A stretch of DNA of 64,000 nucleotides from Kaistia defluvii (GTDB taxonomy: Bacteria > Pseudomonadota > Alphaproteobacteria > Rhizobiales > Kaistiaceae), in the NCBI RefSeq assembly GCF_026343955.1, contig NZ_JAPKNI010000003.1, positions 496,001 to 560,000 on the forward strand, written 5' to 3'. The notes beneath the pieces are model-generated. The model saw only the letters and a program-made list of their open reading frames with translations, was not told where the DNA came from and made no database searches. Of the stretch, positions 54,500-64,000 are shown piece after piece; the stretch's first letter is position 1; each line of letters begins with the position of its first letter. Position numbers and translations under genes: made by a program.

Positions 54500-56404
54500 G
54501 TGTCTGAAACCAAGCCCGCCGCCGAGACCCGCACGTTTGAGGCCGAGGTCTCGCGCCTGCTGCACATGATGGTGCATTCGGTCTATTCCAATCGCGACGT
54601 CTTCCTGCGCGAACTGATCTCCAATGCCGCCGACGCCTGCGAGAAGCTGCGTACGCTCTCCCTGTCCGAGCCGGCGCTGATCGAGGGCGGCGATGCCTTC
54701 CAGATCGTCATCGAGACCGACAAGGCAGCGCCAAGCCTGGTCATCGCCGACAACGGCATCGGCATGGACCGGCAGGAACTGATCGACAATCTCGGCACCA
54801 TCGCCCAGTCGGGCACCCGCGCCTTCCTCGAAAAGGCCGGCGACGGCGCCAAGGGATCGGCGCTGATCGGCCAGTTCGGTGTCGGCTTCTATTCCGCCTT
54901 CATGGTCGCCGACAAGGTTTCCGTCGTCTCGCGCAAGGCGGGCTCGGACGAGGCCTGGCGCTGGAGCTCGGATGGCAAGGGCGCCTACGAGATCGAGCCG
55001 GCGGATCTCGCCGACGCGCCGGCCCGCGGCACGCGCATCCTGCTGCATCTCAATCCCGACAATGCCAGCTATGCCGAAACCGATACGATCGAGCGCATCG
55101 TCACCGCCTATTCGGCGCATGTGCCGGTGCCGATCGTGCTCAAGCTCGCCGACGGCACCGAGGAGTCGCTCGCCGATGGCAGCGCGCTCTGGCGCAAGCC
55201 GAAATCCGCCGTCACGGAAGACGAGTACAAGGAATTCTACGGCCATGTCGGCGGCCGCTTCGACGAACCGGCCGTCACCATCCACTACCGCGCCGAGGGG
55301 CGGACGGAATATTCCGTGCTGCTGTTCGTGCCGTCCTCGCGGCCGTTCGATCTGTTCGAGCCGGAGCGCCAGGGCAAGGTGAAGCTCTATGTCCGCCGCG
55401 TCTTCATCACCGACGAGGCCGAGATCCTGCCGCCCTGGCTGCGCTTCGTGCGCGGCGTGATCGATTCGGAAGACCTGCCGCTCAACCTGTCGCGCGAGAT
55501 GCTGCAGAAGAATCCGGTGATCGAGGCGATCGGCAAGGGCGTCACCAACCGTGTCCTGACCGATCTCGACAAGCTGGCGACCGACGATCCCGAGCGCTTC
55601 GTCAAGGTCTGGGAAGCCTTTGGCGCCGTGCTCAAGGAAGGTCTCTACGAGGCGCCCGACCGCCGCGACGCGCTGTTCAAGCTGGCCCGCTTCAAGACGA
55701 CGACCGGCGGCGACAGCTGGCGCAGCCTGGCCGACGTCGTCGCCGCCTTCCGGCCGAACCAGACGGCAATCTACTACGCGCTCGGCGACGACGCGGCGAC
55801 GATCGCTGCCTCGCCGCATCTCGAGGGCTTCGCCAAGCGCGGCGTCGAGGTGCTGATCCTCGCCGACGCGGTCGACGCGTTCTGGGTGCGAACCGCGCTG
55901 GGCTTCGACGGCAAGCCGTTCCAGTCGGTAACGCAGGGCGCGGCGACGCTCGACCTGATTCCCGTGCTGGAAGCGGAAGCCGCCCGCGACGAGGCCAAGG
56001 AAGAGAAGCCCGCCTCCGACGAGGCGCTCGCCGCGCTGACGCTCCGCCTGAAGCAGGCGCTGGGCGACAAGGTGGTCGAGGTGCGCGGATCGAACCGCCT
56101 GGCGACGAGCCCCGCCTGCCTGGTGTCGCCCGAATTCGGCCCAGACCGGCAGTTGGAGAAGATCCTGGCGAGCCGCGACGGCGCCGGCGGCCGCTCGGCG
56201 CAGATCCTGGAGCTCAATCCGGCCCATCCGCTGGTGGCCGGCCTCGCCGCCCAGGCGGCGGCTGGCGGTGCCGCGGCCGAACGCGTCGACGCCGCCGCGC
56301 CGCTGCTCTTCGGTCTGGCCCGCATCCTCGACGGCGAAGCGCCGGACGAGCCGGCCGCCTTCGCCAGGGCGCTGGCGGGGCTGATGGAAAAGACGGTAGC
56401 CTGA
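54500..56404 (+). CDS. htpG: molecular chaperone HtpG (Hsp90)
   Basis: The 634-residue chaperone has the GHKL ATPase N-terminus: FEAEVSRLLHMMVHSVYSNR, VFLRELISNAADACEKLR, LVIADNGIGMDRQELIDNLG and IGQFGVGFYSAFMVADKVSV. The middle domain includes LFVPSSRPFDLFEPERQG and VIDSEDLPLNLSREMLQKNP. The GTG at 54500 is preceded by GGAGAG and was preferred to an earlier in-frame ATG with non-family sequence. No MEEVD tail, as in bacteria. A heat-shock-like promoter precedes it and a terminator follows. Confidence 0.97.
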   Translation: MSETKPAAETRTFEAEVSRLLHMMVHSVYSNRDVFLRELISNAADACEKLRTLSLSEPALIEGGDAFQIVIETDKAAPSLVIADNGIGMDRQELIDNLGTIAQSGTRAFLEKAGDGAKGSALIGQFGVGFYSAFMVADKVSVVSRKAGSDEAWRWSSDGKGAYEIEPADLADAPARGTRILLHLNPDNASYAETDTIERIVTAYSAHVPVPIVLKLADGTEESLADGSALWRKPKSAVTEDEYKEFYGHVGGRFDEPAVTIHYRAEGRTEYSVLLFVPSSRPFDLFEPERQGKVKLYVRRVFITDEAEILPPWLRFVRGVIDSEDLPLNLSREMLQKNPVIEAIGKGVTNRVLTDLDKLATDDPERFVKVWEAFGAVLKEGLYEAPDRRDALFKLARFKTTTGGDSWRSLADVVAAFRPNQTAIYYALGDDAATIAASPHLEGFAKRGVEVLILADAVDAFWVRTALGFDGKPFQSVTQGAATLDLIPVLEAEAARDEAKEEKPASDEALAALTLRLKQALGDKVVEVRGSNRLATSPACLVSPEFGPDRQLEKILASRDGAGGRSAQILELNPAHPLVAGLAAQAAAGGAAAERVDAAAPLLFGLARILDGEAPDEPAAFARALAGLMEKTVA

Positions 56405-56428
56405 CGGCGACGCAAGTCGGGAAAGACG

Positions 56429-56457
56429 AAAAGCGCGGGCAGGTCCCGCGCTTTTTT
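56429..56457 (+). terminator. intrinsic terminator after htpG
   Basis: GCGCGGG pairs with CCCGCGC around CAGGT, flanked by AAAA and TTTTTT. It could also serve the convergent DUF1223 gene. Confidence 0.92.
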
Positions 56458-56499
56458 CATGGAGATCGACGAAGGCTTGGCCCTATCGGGCCCGATCCG

Positions 56500-57264
56500 T
56501 CACCATTCCGCGCCCCTCTCGGCAAACGCGGCGCCGAGGATTTCGCCGGGCTCGCCATTCGCGGTCTCGGCCTGCAGCAGGATTGCGCAGCCATCGGCAT
56601 TGGCCTGATGGTACTCGCTCATCGGCAGGTCGACATCGATGGGCTCGCCGCGCCACATCGCGATCGGTCGCAGCCTCGTGACGACGTTATAATAGCTTAG
56701 CGTCCGGTCCTGGTTCTCGCCCTTGCGGATCGGCACCGCGACCTGCCGCTTGTAGAGCGCCAGCCAGATCGTCGCCTTGCGCTCGCGCGGGATGGTGCTG
56801 TCGGCCGTCTCGCCGATCTTCACCCGGATCGCATCGCCCACCATGTCCATGCTAACCGGAACGGCGAGTGGCGGCTTGGTCCTGAGCGCGGCATCGATCG
56901 CCGCCCGGTCGCTGCCGACCACATGGGTGGTGCCGTTGACGATCATCTGCGGCGTATAGATCTGCCGGTCCCCGCGGGCATTGGCATAGGCCTTCTGCCG
57001 GTCGGTGAATTCATGGCTGGCGAGCGTGTCCTTCCAGCCGAGATAGTCCCAGTAATCCACCGGCAGCGACAGCGCGACGATGTCTTCGCGCTTGGCAAGG
57101 TCTTCGAGCAACTCGTCTGCGGGGGGGCAGGAAGCGCATCCCTGGCTCGTGAAGAGTTCCAGAACCGCTGAAACTTTGGTGGGCTCCTGGGCCGTGGCCG
57201 CAAGCGCCGGGACCACAAGCAGGCACAAGGCCGCCAGGATCCAGCTGGTTTTGAGATGGCACAT
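56500..57264 (-). CDS. DUF1223 secreted thioredoxin-fold protein
   Basis: The 254-residue protein starts with a signal peptide (SWILAALCLLVVPALAATAQ). A thioredoxin-like fold follows with the redox-type motif LELFTSQGCASCPPADELLE, then DYLGWKDTLASHEFTDRQKA and YTPQMIVNGTTHVVGSDRAA, which match DUF1223. A periplasmic thiol-redox role is plausible but unproven. The start at 57264 begins the signal peptide. It is downstream of acnA on the same strand, with a 216-bp gap containing a strong hairpin. Confidence 0.88.
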   Translation of the reverse strand: MCHLKTSWILAALCLLVVPALAATAQEPTKVSAVLELFTSQGCASCPPADELLEDLAKREDIVALSLPVDYWDYLGWKDTLASHEFTDRQKAYANARGDRQIYTPQMIVNGTTHVVGSDRAAIDAALRTKPPLAVPVSMDMVGDAIRVKIGETADSTIPRERKATIWLALYKRQVAVPIRKGENQDRTLSYYNVVTRLRPIAMWRGEPIDVDLPMSEYHQANADGCAILLQAETANGEPGEILGAAFAERGAEW

Positions 57265-57409
57265 GCCTGCAACTTATCCTGATCGCCGAGATCTGCCACT
57301 CGCGGTGGGTGTCAGTCAAAAATAGTTCGGGGATCAATCGTAAGCCATTCAATTAAGGGTGACTGGTCGTGAGGGAACGATCCGCGATCACCCGGTCACC
57401 TGGCTTAAG

Positions 57410-57442
57410 CCCGTGTGGCGGTTCAGAAAACCGCCACACGGG
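57410..57442. other. 14-bp perfect stem-loop between acnA and the DUF1223 gene
   Basis: CCCGTGTGGCGGTT pairs exactly with AACCGCCACACGGG around CAGAA. It begins 38 bp after the acnA stop. There is no T tract on either strand, so it may be a 3' stabilising element or a Rho-dependent end rather than an intrinsic terminator. Confidence 0.7.
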
Positions 57443-57480
57443 GAATCACGAAATCGCTAAAAGCGCGATACGATATTGGT

Positions 57481-60171
<2,691 letters not shown>

Positions 60172-60465
60172 GATACGGATCGTCCTCGTTTCTGTCGCGG
60201 AAACGCATGGCCGAAGTCGATGCACGAAGCGTGCCCGACGCGGTCAGGCGCACCCAAGATGGCGGCGGAGTTTGGCTCGGCACGCGGTCCATCCCTGGGG
60301 TGGTGACGCAGGTCTTGACCGCGGCGCAACCGGCGCGCCGGGTTGCAGGCCTTATAATGAATTTCGTAAGGAGAAGCCAGATCAACGAAAGTCGCCGCGC
60401 TTGGAATCTTTCAAAGCTGCTCAAAGGCAAGAAGACCCGGCGTCACCTTCTGGCGGGATCGGCGC

Positions 60466-61086
60466 ATGAACAAGCGACAAACCCGCCTGTCGGCCGAGAC
60501 GATTGCCGTAAGCCGCGGCGGCCGCACCATTTTCGAGCAGGTTTCGTTCACGCTCGGCGCCGGCCAGATGCTCGCGGTCACCGGCGCCAACGGATCCGGC
60601 AAGTCGACCCTGTTGCGCGCCGTCGCCTCCCTGCTGCCGCTTGCCGAGGGCACCATCCGCTTCGAACATCCCGCCAGGGACGATGCGACGATCGCCGAAA
60701 ACGTCCATTATTTCGGCCATCTCGACGGTCTGAAGCCGGGCCTCAGCGTGCGTGACAACCTGGCGCTGTGGGCGAAGTTTGCCGGCCGCGCCGGGCTGCC
60801 GGCGATCGAAGCGCTCGAACAGGTGGAACTCGATCACCTCGACGACCTGCCGGCTGGCTATCTCTCGGCGGGGCAGAAGCGGCGCGCCAGCCTCGCCCGC
60901 CTGCTGGTCGTGCAGCGCCCGATCTGGCTGCTCGACGAACCGACCTCGGCGCTCGACAGCCGCTCGGAGGCGATTTTCGGCGACTTGCTGGCACAGCATC
61001 TGGGCGAAGGCGGGCTCGCCCTGGCCGCGACACATCGTCCGCTGCCCGTCGCAAGCCACGCGACCCTCGCGCTCGGTGCCGCATGA
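60466..61086 (+). CDS. ccmA: haem exporter ATP-binding protein CcmA
   Basis: CcmA is the ATPase of the CcmABCD complex that releases holo-CcmE in cytochrome c maturation system I. The 206-residue protein has Walker A AVTGANGSGKSTLLRAVASL, the Q-loop region VHYFGHLDGLKPGLSVRDNL, signature YLSAGQKRRASLARLLV, and Walker B IWLLDEPTSALDSRSEAIF. The YFGHLDGLKPGLSVRDNL segment is typical of CcmA. Its stop overlaps the ccmB start. A TATAAT lies 108 bp upstream without a matching -35. Confidence 0.95.
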   Translation: MNKRQTRLSAETIAVSRGGRTIFEQVSFTLGAGQMLAVTGANGSGKSTLLRAVASLLPLAEGTIRFEHPARDDATIAENVHYFGHLDGLKPGLSVRDNLALWAKFAGRAGLPAIEALEQVELDHLDDLPAGYLSAGQKRRASLARLLVVQRPIWLLDEPTSALDSRSEAIFGDLLAQHLGEGGLALAATHRPLPVASHATLALGAA

Positions 61087-61754
61087 CCAACTTCTTCTTC
61101 GCGCTGGTCGGACGGACGGTGCGGCTGTCGCTGGGCGCCGGCGGCGGCGCCTTTGTCGGGCTGATCTTCTTCCTGTCGGTGGTCGCCGTGGTGCCGTTCG
61201 GCGTCGGGCCGGACATGAAGCTCCTCGCCCGGATCGGGCCGGCCATGCTCTGGATCGCGGCGCTGCTCGCCACCCTGCTCGGCCTCGACCGGCTGTTCCA
61301 GGATGACCGCGATGACGGCAGCCTCGACCAGTTCATGCTGTCCGGCCTGCCGCTGGAGCTGGTCGTGCTCGCCAAGGCCATCGGCCACTGGCTGGCGACC
61401 GGACTGCCGCTCGTTCTGGGCGCCCCGGTGTTCGGGCTCATTCTCGGCATGGAGGCGCAGGCGATCGGGCTGGTGACGCTGACGCTGCTGATCGGCACGC
61501 CGGCGCTGATCTTCATCGGCACGATCGGCGCGGCGCTGATCACGGCGCTGCGCCGCGGCGGATTGCTGGTCGCGATCCTGGTGCTGCCCTTCACGATCCC
61601 CGTGCTGATCTTCGGCGTCAGCACGATCACGGCGGCCACCACCACCGGCATGCCGGTGATGAACCCGATGCTGATTCTCGTCGCCCTGACCATGGCGAGT
61701 GCCGTGATCGGCCCGGTGGCCGGCGCGGCGGCGCTGCGCGCCGGAATGGACTAA
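61083..61754 (+). CDS. ccmB: haem exporter membrane protein CcmB
   Basis: The 223-residue protein has six predicted membrane helices (for example AFVGLIFFLSVVAVVPFGVG and AMLWIAALLATLLGLDRLFQ). DRDDGSLDQFMLSGLPLELV and AKAIGHWLATGLPLVLGAPV are CcmB signatures. ATG at 61083 in an ATGA overlap with ccmA; the longer open frame upstream overlaps ccmA and is not real. ccmC, ccmD and ccmG, which usually follow in Rhizobiales, are not here: the next gene is purH on the other strand. Confidence 0.95.
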   Translation: MTNFFFALVGRTVRLSLGAGGGAFVGLIFFLSVVAVVPFGVGPDMKLLARIGPAMLWIAALLATLLGLDRLFQDDRDDGSLDQFMLSGLPLELVVLAKAIGHWLATGLPLVLGAPVFGLILGMEAQAIGLVTLTLLIGTPALIFIGTIGAALITALRRGGLLVAILVLPFTIPVLIFGVSTITAATTTGMPVMNPMLILVALTMASAVIGPVAGAAALRAGMD

Positions 61755-61762
61755 GGGGAAAG

Positions 61763-61792
61763 CCCCTCACCTCTCCCTCAGGCAGAGGTGAA
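61763..61792. repeat. half copy of the intergenic repeat
   Basis: CCCCTCACCTCTCCCTCAGG followed by CAGAGGTGAAG resembles the left half of the double-hairpin repeats at 20571 and 45724. The right half is absent. Confidence 0.45.
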
Positions 61793-61814
61793 GAACGGAG
61801 CTCGACTGCGTCCC

Positions 61815-61840
61815 AAAAAAAACGCGGCCCGGAGGCCGCG
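61815..61840 (-). terminator. intrinsic terminator of purH
   Basis: On the minus strand CGCGGCC pairs with GGCCGCG around TCCG and is followed by eight T. It lies 27 bp beyond the purH stop. Confidence 0.93.
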
Positions 61841-61867
61841 CTTCTATCTCGTGGCAGACCAAGCCGC

Positions 61868-63484
61868 TCAGTGGCGGAAGTGGCGCATGCCGGTGAAGAC
61901 CATGGCAAGGCCGGCCTCGTCGGCGGCGGCGATCACCTCGTCGTCGCGCATCGAACCGCCTGGCTGGATGATCGCGGTCGCACCCGCTTCGGCCGCGGCC
62001 AGCAGGCCGTCAGCGAAGGGGAAGAACGCGTCGGAGGCGACGACAGACCCCTTGGCCAGCGTCTCCGGCAGACCGGCGGTGCGGGCGGCATCCGCCGCCT
62101 TCTTGGCGGCGATGGTCGAGCTGTCGACGCGGCTCATCTGGCCCGCACCGACGCCGACGGTGGCGCCGTCCTTCACATAGACGATGGCGTTCGACTTGAC
62201 GTGCTTGGCGACGCGGAAGGCGAAGAGCAGGTCGTCGAGCTCGGCGTCGGTCGGCACCCGCTTGGTGACGACCTTCAGATCCGACTTCTGCACGCGCCCT
62301 GCGTCGCGATCCTGCACCAGCAGGCCGCCCGCCACGGTCTTGACCGTCAGGCCCTTGGCGGACGCATCCGGCAGGCCGCCAGTGACCAGCAGGCGAAGGT
62401 TCTTCTTGGCCGCGACGATGGCGATCGCCTCCTCGGTCGCGTCCGGGGCGATGATGACCTCGGTGAAGATCTCGACGATCTTCTTTGCGGCATCCGCGTC
62501 CAGCGTCCGGTTCAGCGCGACGATGCCGCCAAAGGCGGAGACCGGGTCGCAGCGCAGCGCCTTGTCATAGGCCTCGGCAAGCGACGCGCCGGTGGCGACG
62601 CCGCAGGGATTAGCGTGCTTGATGATCGCGACGGCCGCCGTCTCGGCCGGGTCGAACTCGGCCACCAGCTCGAAGGCGGCGTCGGTGTCGTTGATGTTGT
62701 TGTAGGAAAGCTGCTTGCCCTGCAGCTGCTTCGCGGTCGACACGCCGGGACGAACCTCGCCGGTGGCGTAGAAGGCCGCCTGCTGGTGCGGGTTCTCGCC
62801 ATAGCGCATGATTTCGCGCAAGGACCCGCCGAACGAGCGCCAGGCCGGCGCCGGCTCTTCGAGCACACGGGCAAACCAGTTCGAGACCGCCGCGTCATAG
62901 GCAGCCGTGCGAGCAAAGGCTTTGGCCGCGAGGCGCTTGCGGAAGGCGAGCGGCGTCGCGCCGCCATTCGCGTCGAGCGCTTCCAGCACCGAGGCATAAT
63001 CGGCCGGGTCGACGACGATCGAGACGAAGCCGTGGTTCTTGGCGGCGGCGCGGGTCATCGCCGGGCCGCCAATATCGATGTTCTCGACGGCGGTGGCGTA
63101 ATCCTCGGTCGAGGCGATGGTCTTCTCGAACGGGTAGAGATTGACGGCAACGAGGTCGAAGCCCTCGATGCCATGCTCCTGCATTTCCGCTGCGTGCTGC
63201 GGATCGTTGCGGATGCCGAGCAGGCCGCCATGGATCTTCGGATGCAGCGTTTTGACCCGGCCGCCGAGGATTTCTGGAAAACCGATGACATCGGCGACAT
63301 TGGTGGCCGGCAGGCCGGCGTCGATCAGCGCCTTGCAGGTCGAACCCGTGGCGACCAGGGCGACGCCGCGCTCATGCAGCGCACGGGCGAAGTCGAGCAG
63401 GCCAGTGGAGTCCGACACCGAAAAGAGCGCGCGCTTCATCGGAACGAGTTCGGGAAGGGCGACCTTTGACGGCGGTACGGCCAT
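61868..63484 (-). CDS. purH: bifunctional AICAR transformylase/IMP cyclohydrolase
   Basis: PurH performs the last two steps of IMP synthesis. The chosen ATG at 63484 (538 residues) has GAGGACTCC before it; upstream in-frame sequence is not family-like. The N-terminal IMPCHase domain starts [20 protein letters not shown] and has [20 protein letters not shown] and [20 protein letters not shown]. The C-terminal AICARFT domain has the Lys-His pair in [20 protein letters not shown]. It ends [20 protein letters not shown]. The heparinase gene lies upstream. Confidence 0.98.
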   Translation of the reverse strand: MAVPPSKVALPELVPMKRALFSVSDSTGLLDFARALHERGVALVATGSTCKALIDAGLPATNVADVIGFPEILGGRVKTLHPKIHGGLLGIRNDPQHAAEMQEHGIEGFDLVAVNLYPFEKTIASTEDYATAVENIDIGGPAMTRAAAKNHGFVSIVVDPADYASVLEALDANGGATPLAFRKRLAAKAFARTAAYDAAVSNWFARVLEEPAPAWRSFGGSLREIMRYGENPHQQAAFYATGEVRPGVSTAKQLQGKQLSYNNINDTDAAFELVAEFDPAETAAVAIIKHANPCGVATGASLAEAYDKALRCDPVSAFGGIVALNRTLDADAAKKIVEIFTEVIIAPDATEEAIAIVAAKKNLRLLVTGGLPDASAKGLTVKTVAGGLLVQDRDAGRVQKSDLKVVTKRVPTDAELDDLLFAFRVAKHVKSNAIVYVKDGATVGVGAGQMSRVDSSTIAAKKAADAARTAGLPETLAKGSVVASDAFFPFADGLLAAAEAGATAIIQPGGSMRDDEVIAAADEAGLAMVFTGMRHFRH

Positions 63485-63552
63485 GGAGTCCTCGCGGGTT
63501 CGAATGCTGAAGGCCCGCGCGATACCACGTTTTTTCACGCCATGCAGCCGCT

Positions 63553-63999
63553 TTACGCACCCAGCGGCAGATCGTCTCCGGGATCGTCGTGATTGCGCAT
63601 CCGTCCGCCCGGCTCGACGACGCGATGCAGGATCCATTCGACCGAGGCCTGATGCAACGCCCGGCCATAGACGACTATCTGATCGGTGCGCCGGCTGCCG
63701 CGAATATCGGAGAGGCGAATGCTCTCCTCGAGCAGAACCTCGAGCTCCGGAGTCTCGAACTGCCAGGCCGAACCATCCGGCAAGGCGAGGAAGACGCCGC
63801 GACCATTGTCAAAGCGCGTGGCCTCGACGGCGGGATGCAGGTGGAAACGCAGCGCGAACGCGTCGCGGCCGCCGCGCGCGATGGTGTTGCCGCTCGGCGT
63901 CGTGAACGAATCCACGCCGTCGATGCGGTCGCCATAGGCGGAAAGCACCAGCTTGCGCTCGTGCCGGATGCCGAAGCGCGCCACATAGCCGTCATGCGC
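63553..63999 (-). CDS. heparinase II/III family protein, C-terminal part
   Basis: The frame is open to the right edge of the window, so only the last 148 residues are seen. The visible start [20 protein letters not shown], and [36 protein letters not shown], and [20 protein letters not shown] are the beta-sandwich domain of heparinase II/III-like proteins, which in this order of genes (just upstream of purH) are conserved in Rhizobiales. A polysaccharide lyase activity is presumed for the family but is not shown for this group. An in-frame GTG at 63984 is internal. Confidence 0.88.
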   Translation of the reverse strand, partial: AHDGYVARFGIRHERKLVLSAYGDRIDGVDSFTTPSGNTIARGGRDAFALRFHLHPAVEATRFDNGRGVFLALPDGSAWQFETPELEVLLEESIRLSDIRGSRRTDQIVVYGRALHQASVEWILHRVVEPGGRMRNHDDPGDDLPLGA

Positions 64000-64000
64000 C

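Noticed and set aside
60353-60358. Perfect TATAAT on the + strand upstream of ccmA
   Set aside because: No -35 element at 16-18 bp; TTGACC at 60315 is 32 bp away. The imperfect GCAACC/GGTTGC repeat at 60326-60347 would fall in the spacer. Not strong enough to call a promoter.
63485-63637. 51-residue N-terminal extension of PurH
   Set aside because: Arg/Ser-rich and outside the family. A good ribosome-binding site precedes the ATG at 63484.

Overview
The window is high-GC chromosomal DNA from an alphaproteobacterium, most likely a member of the Hyphomicrobiales (Rhizobiales). The evidence is gene order: rplU-rpmA-GNAT-GNAT-obgE-proB-proA-nadD-rsfS-rlmH-M23 peptidase-ctpA-rppH, atpHAGDC, mdh-sucC-sucD-sucA-sucB-lpdA with zapE upstream, sdhCDAB, and acnA divergent from ccmAB. 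A bL21 protein with a helix-hairpin-helix tail and an Omp19-type lipoprotein point the same way. The genus cannot be fixed from the sequence alone. It is almost entirely core housekeeping DNA: I see no prophage, insertion sequence, CRISPR array, rRNA or tRNA gene.

Layout. 1-11.6 kb (+ strand): ribosomal proteins L21 and L27, two acetyltransferases translationally coupled to the ribosome-assembly GTPase obgE, proline synthesis (proB, proA), NAD synthesis (nadD), ribosome silencing factor, rlmH, an EnvC-like murein hydrolase activator coupled to the processing protease ctpA, then rppH and a small RcnB-like secreted protein. 11.7-19.0 kb (- strand): the F1 ATP synthase operon atpHAGDC, then priA. 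19.1-25.3 kb: a more accessory stretch with a small monooxygenase-like protein, xerC, a methyltransferase divergent from a MmyB-type regulator, a short YegD-like Hsp70 and an MFS transporter. 25.5-41.6 kb (- strand): a TCA-cycle block (mdh, sucC, sucD, sucA, sucB, lpdA; then sdhC, sdhD, sdhA, a DUF3052 gene, sdhB), separated by zapE, an Omp19-type lipoprotein, a VOC protein and a 61-residue protein. 41.8-45.7 kb (+): RidA, leuB, rpmF and a degenerate-GGDEF/EAL protein. 45.8-48.6 kb (-): phhB, thpR, an aldo/keto reductase and tesA. 48.7-53.6 kb (+): the YbbA/YbbP-type ABC system divergent from tesA, a Bax-inhibitor-1 protein and a PAT-type acetyltransferase. 53.6-64 kb: DUF2794, htpG with a heat-shock-like promoter, DUF1223, acnA, ccmA-ccmB, purH and the 3' end of a heparinase II/III gene.

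Together the genes supply ATP synthase, nearly all enzymes of the oxidative TCA cycle from aconitase through malate dehydrogenase (citrate synthase, isocitrate dehydrogenase and fumarase are not here), complex II, and parts of translation and envelope maintenance. Translational coupling is frequent (ATGA or GTGA overlaps at seven junctions and one-base overlaps at two). The least ordinary items are a family of intergenic double-hairpin repeats (four copies and one half copy), a shared palindrome upstream of sdhC and mdh, a ccmAB pair lacking ccmC, a DUF3052 gene inside the sdh operon, an intrinsic terminator with no gene in front of it at about 54.3 kb, and candidate operators before the MmyB regulator and the MFS gene. 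I did not find a clearly new multi-gene system.
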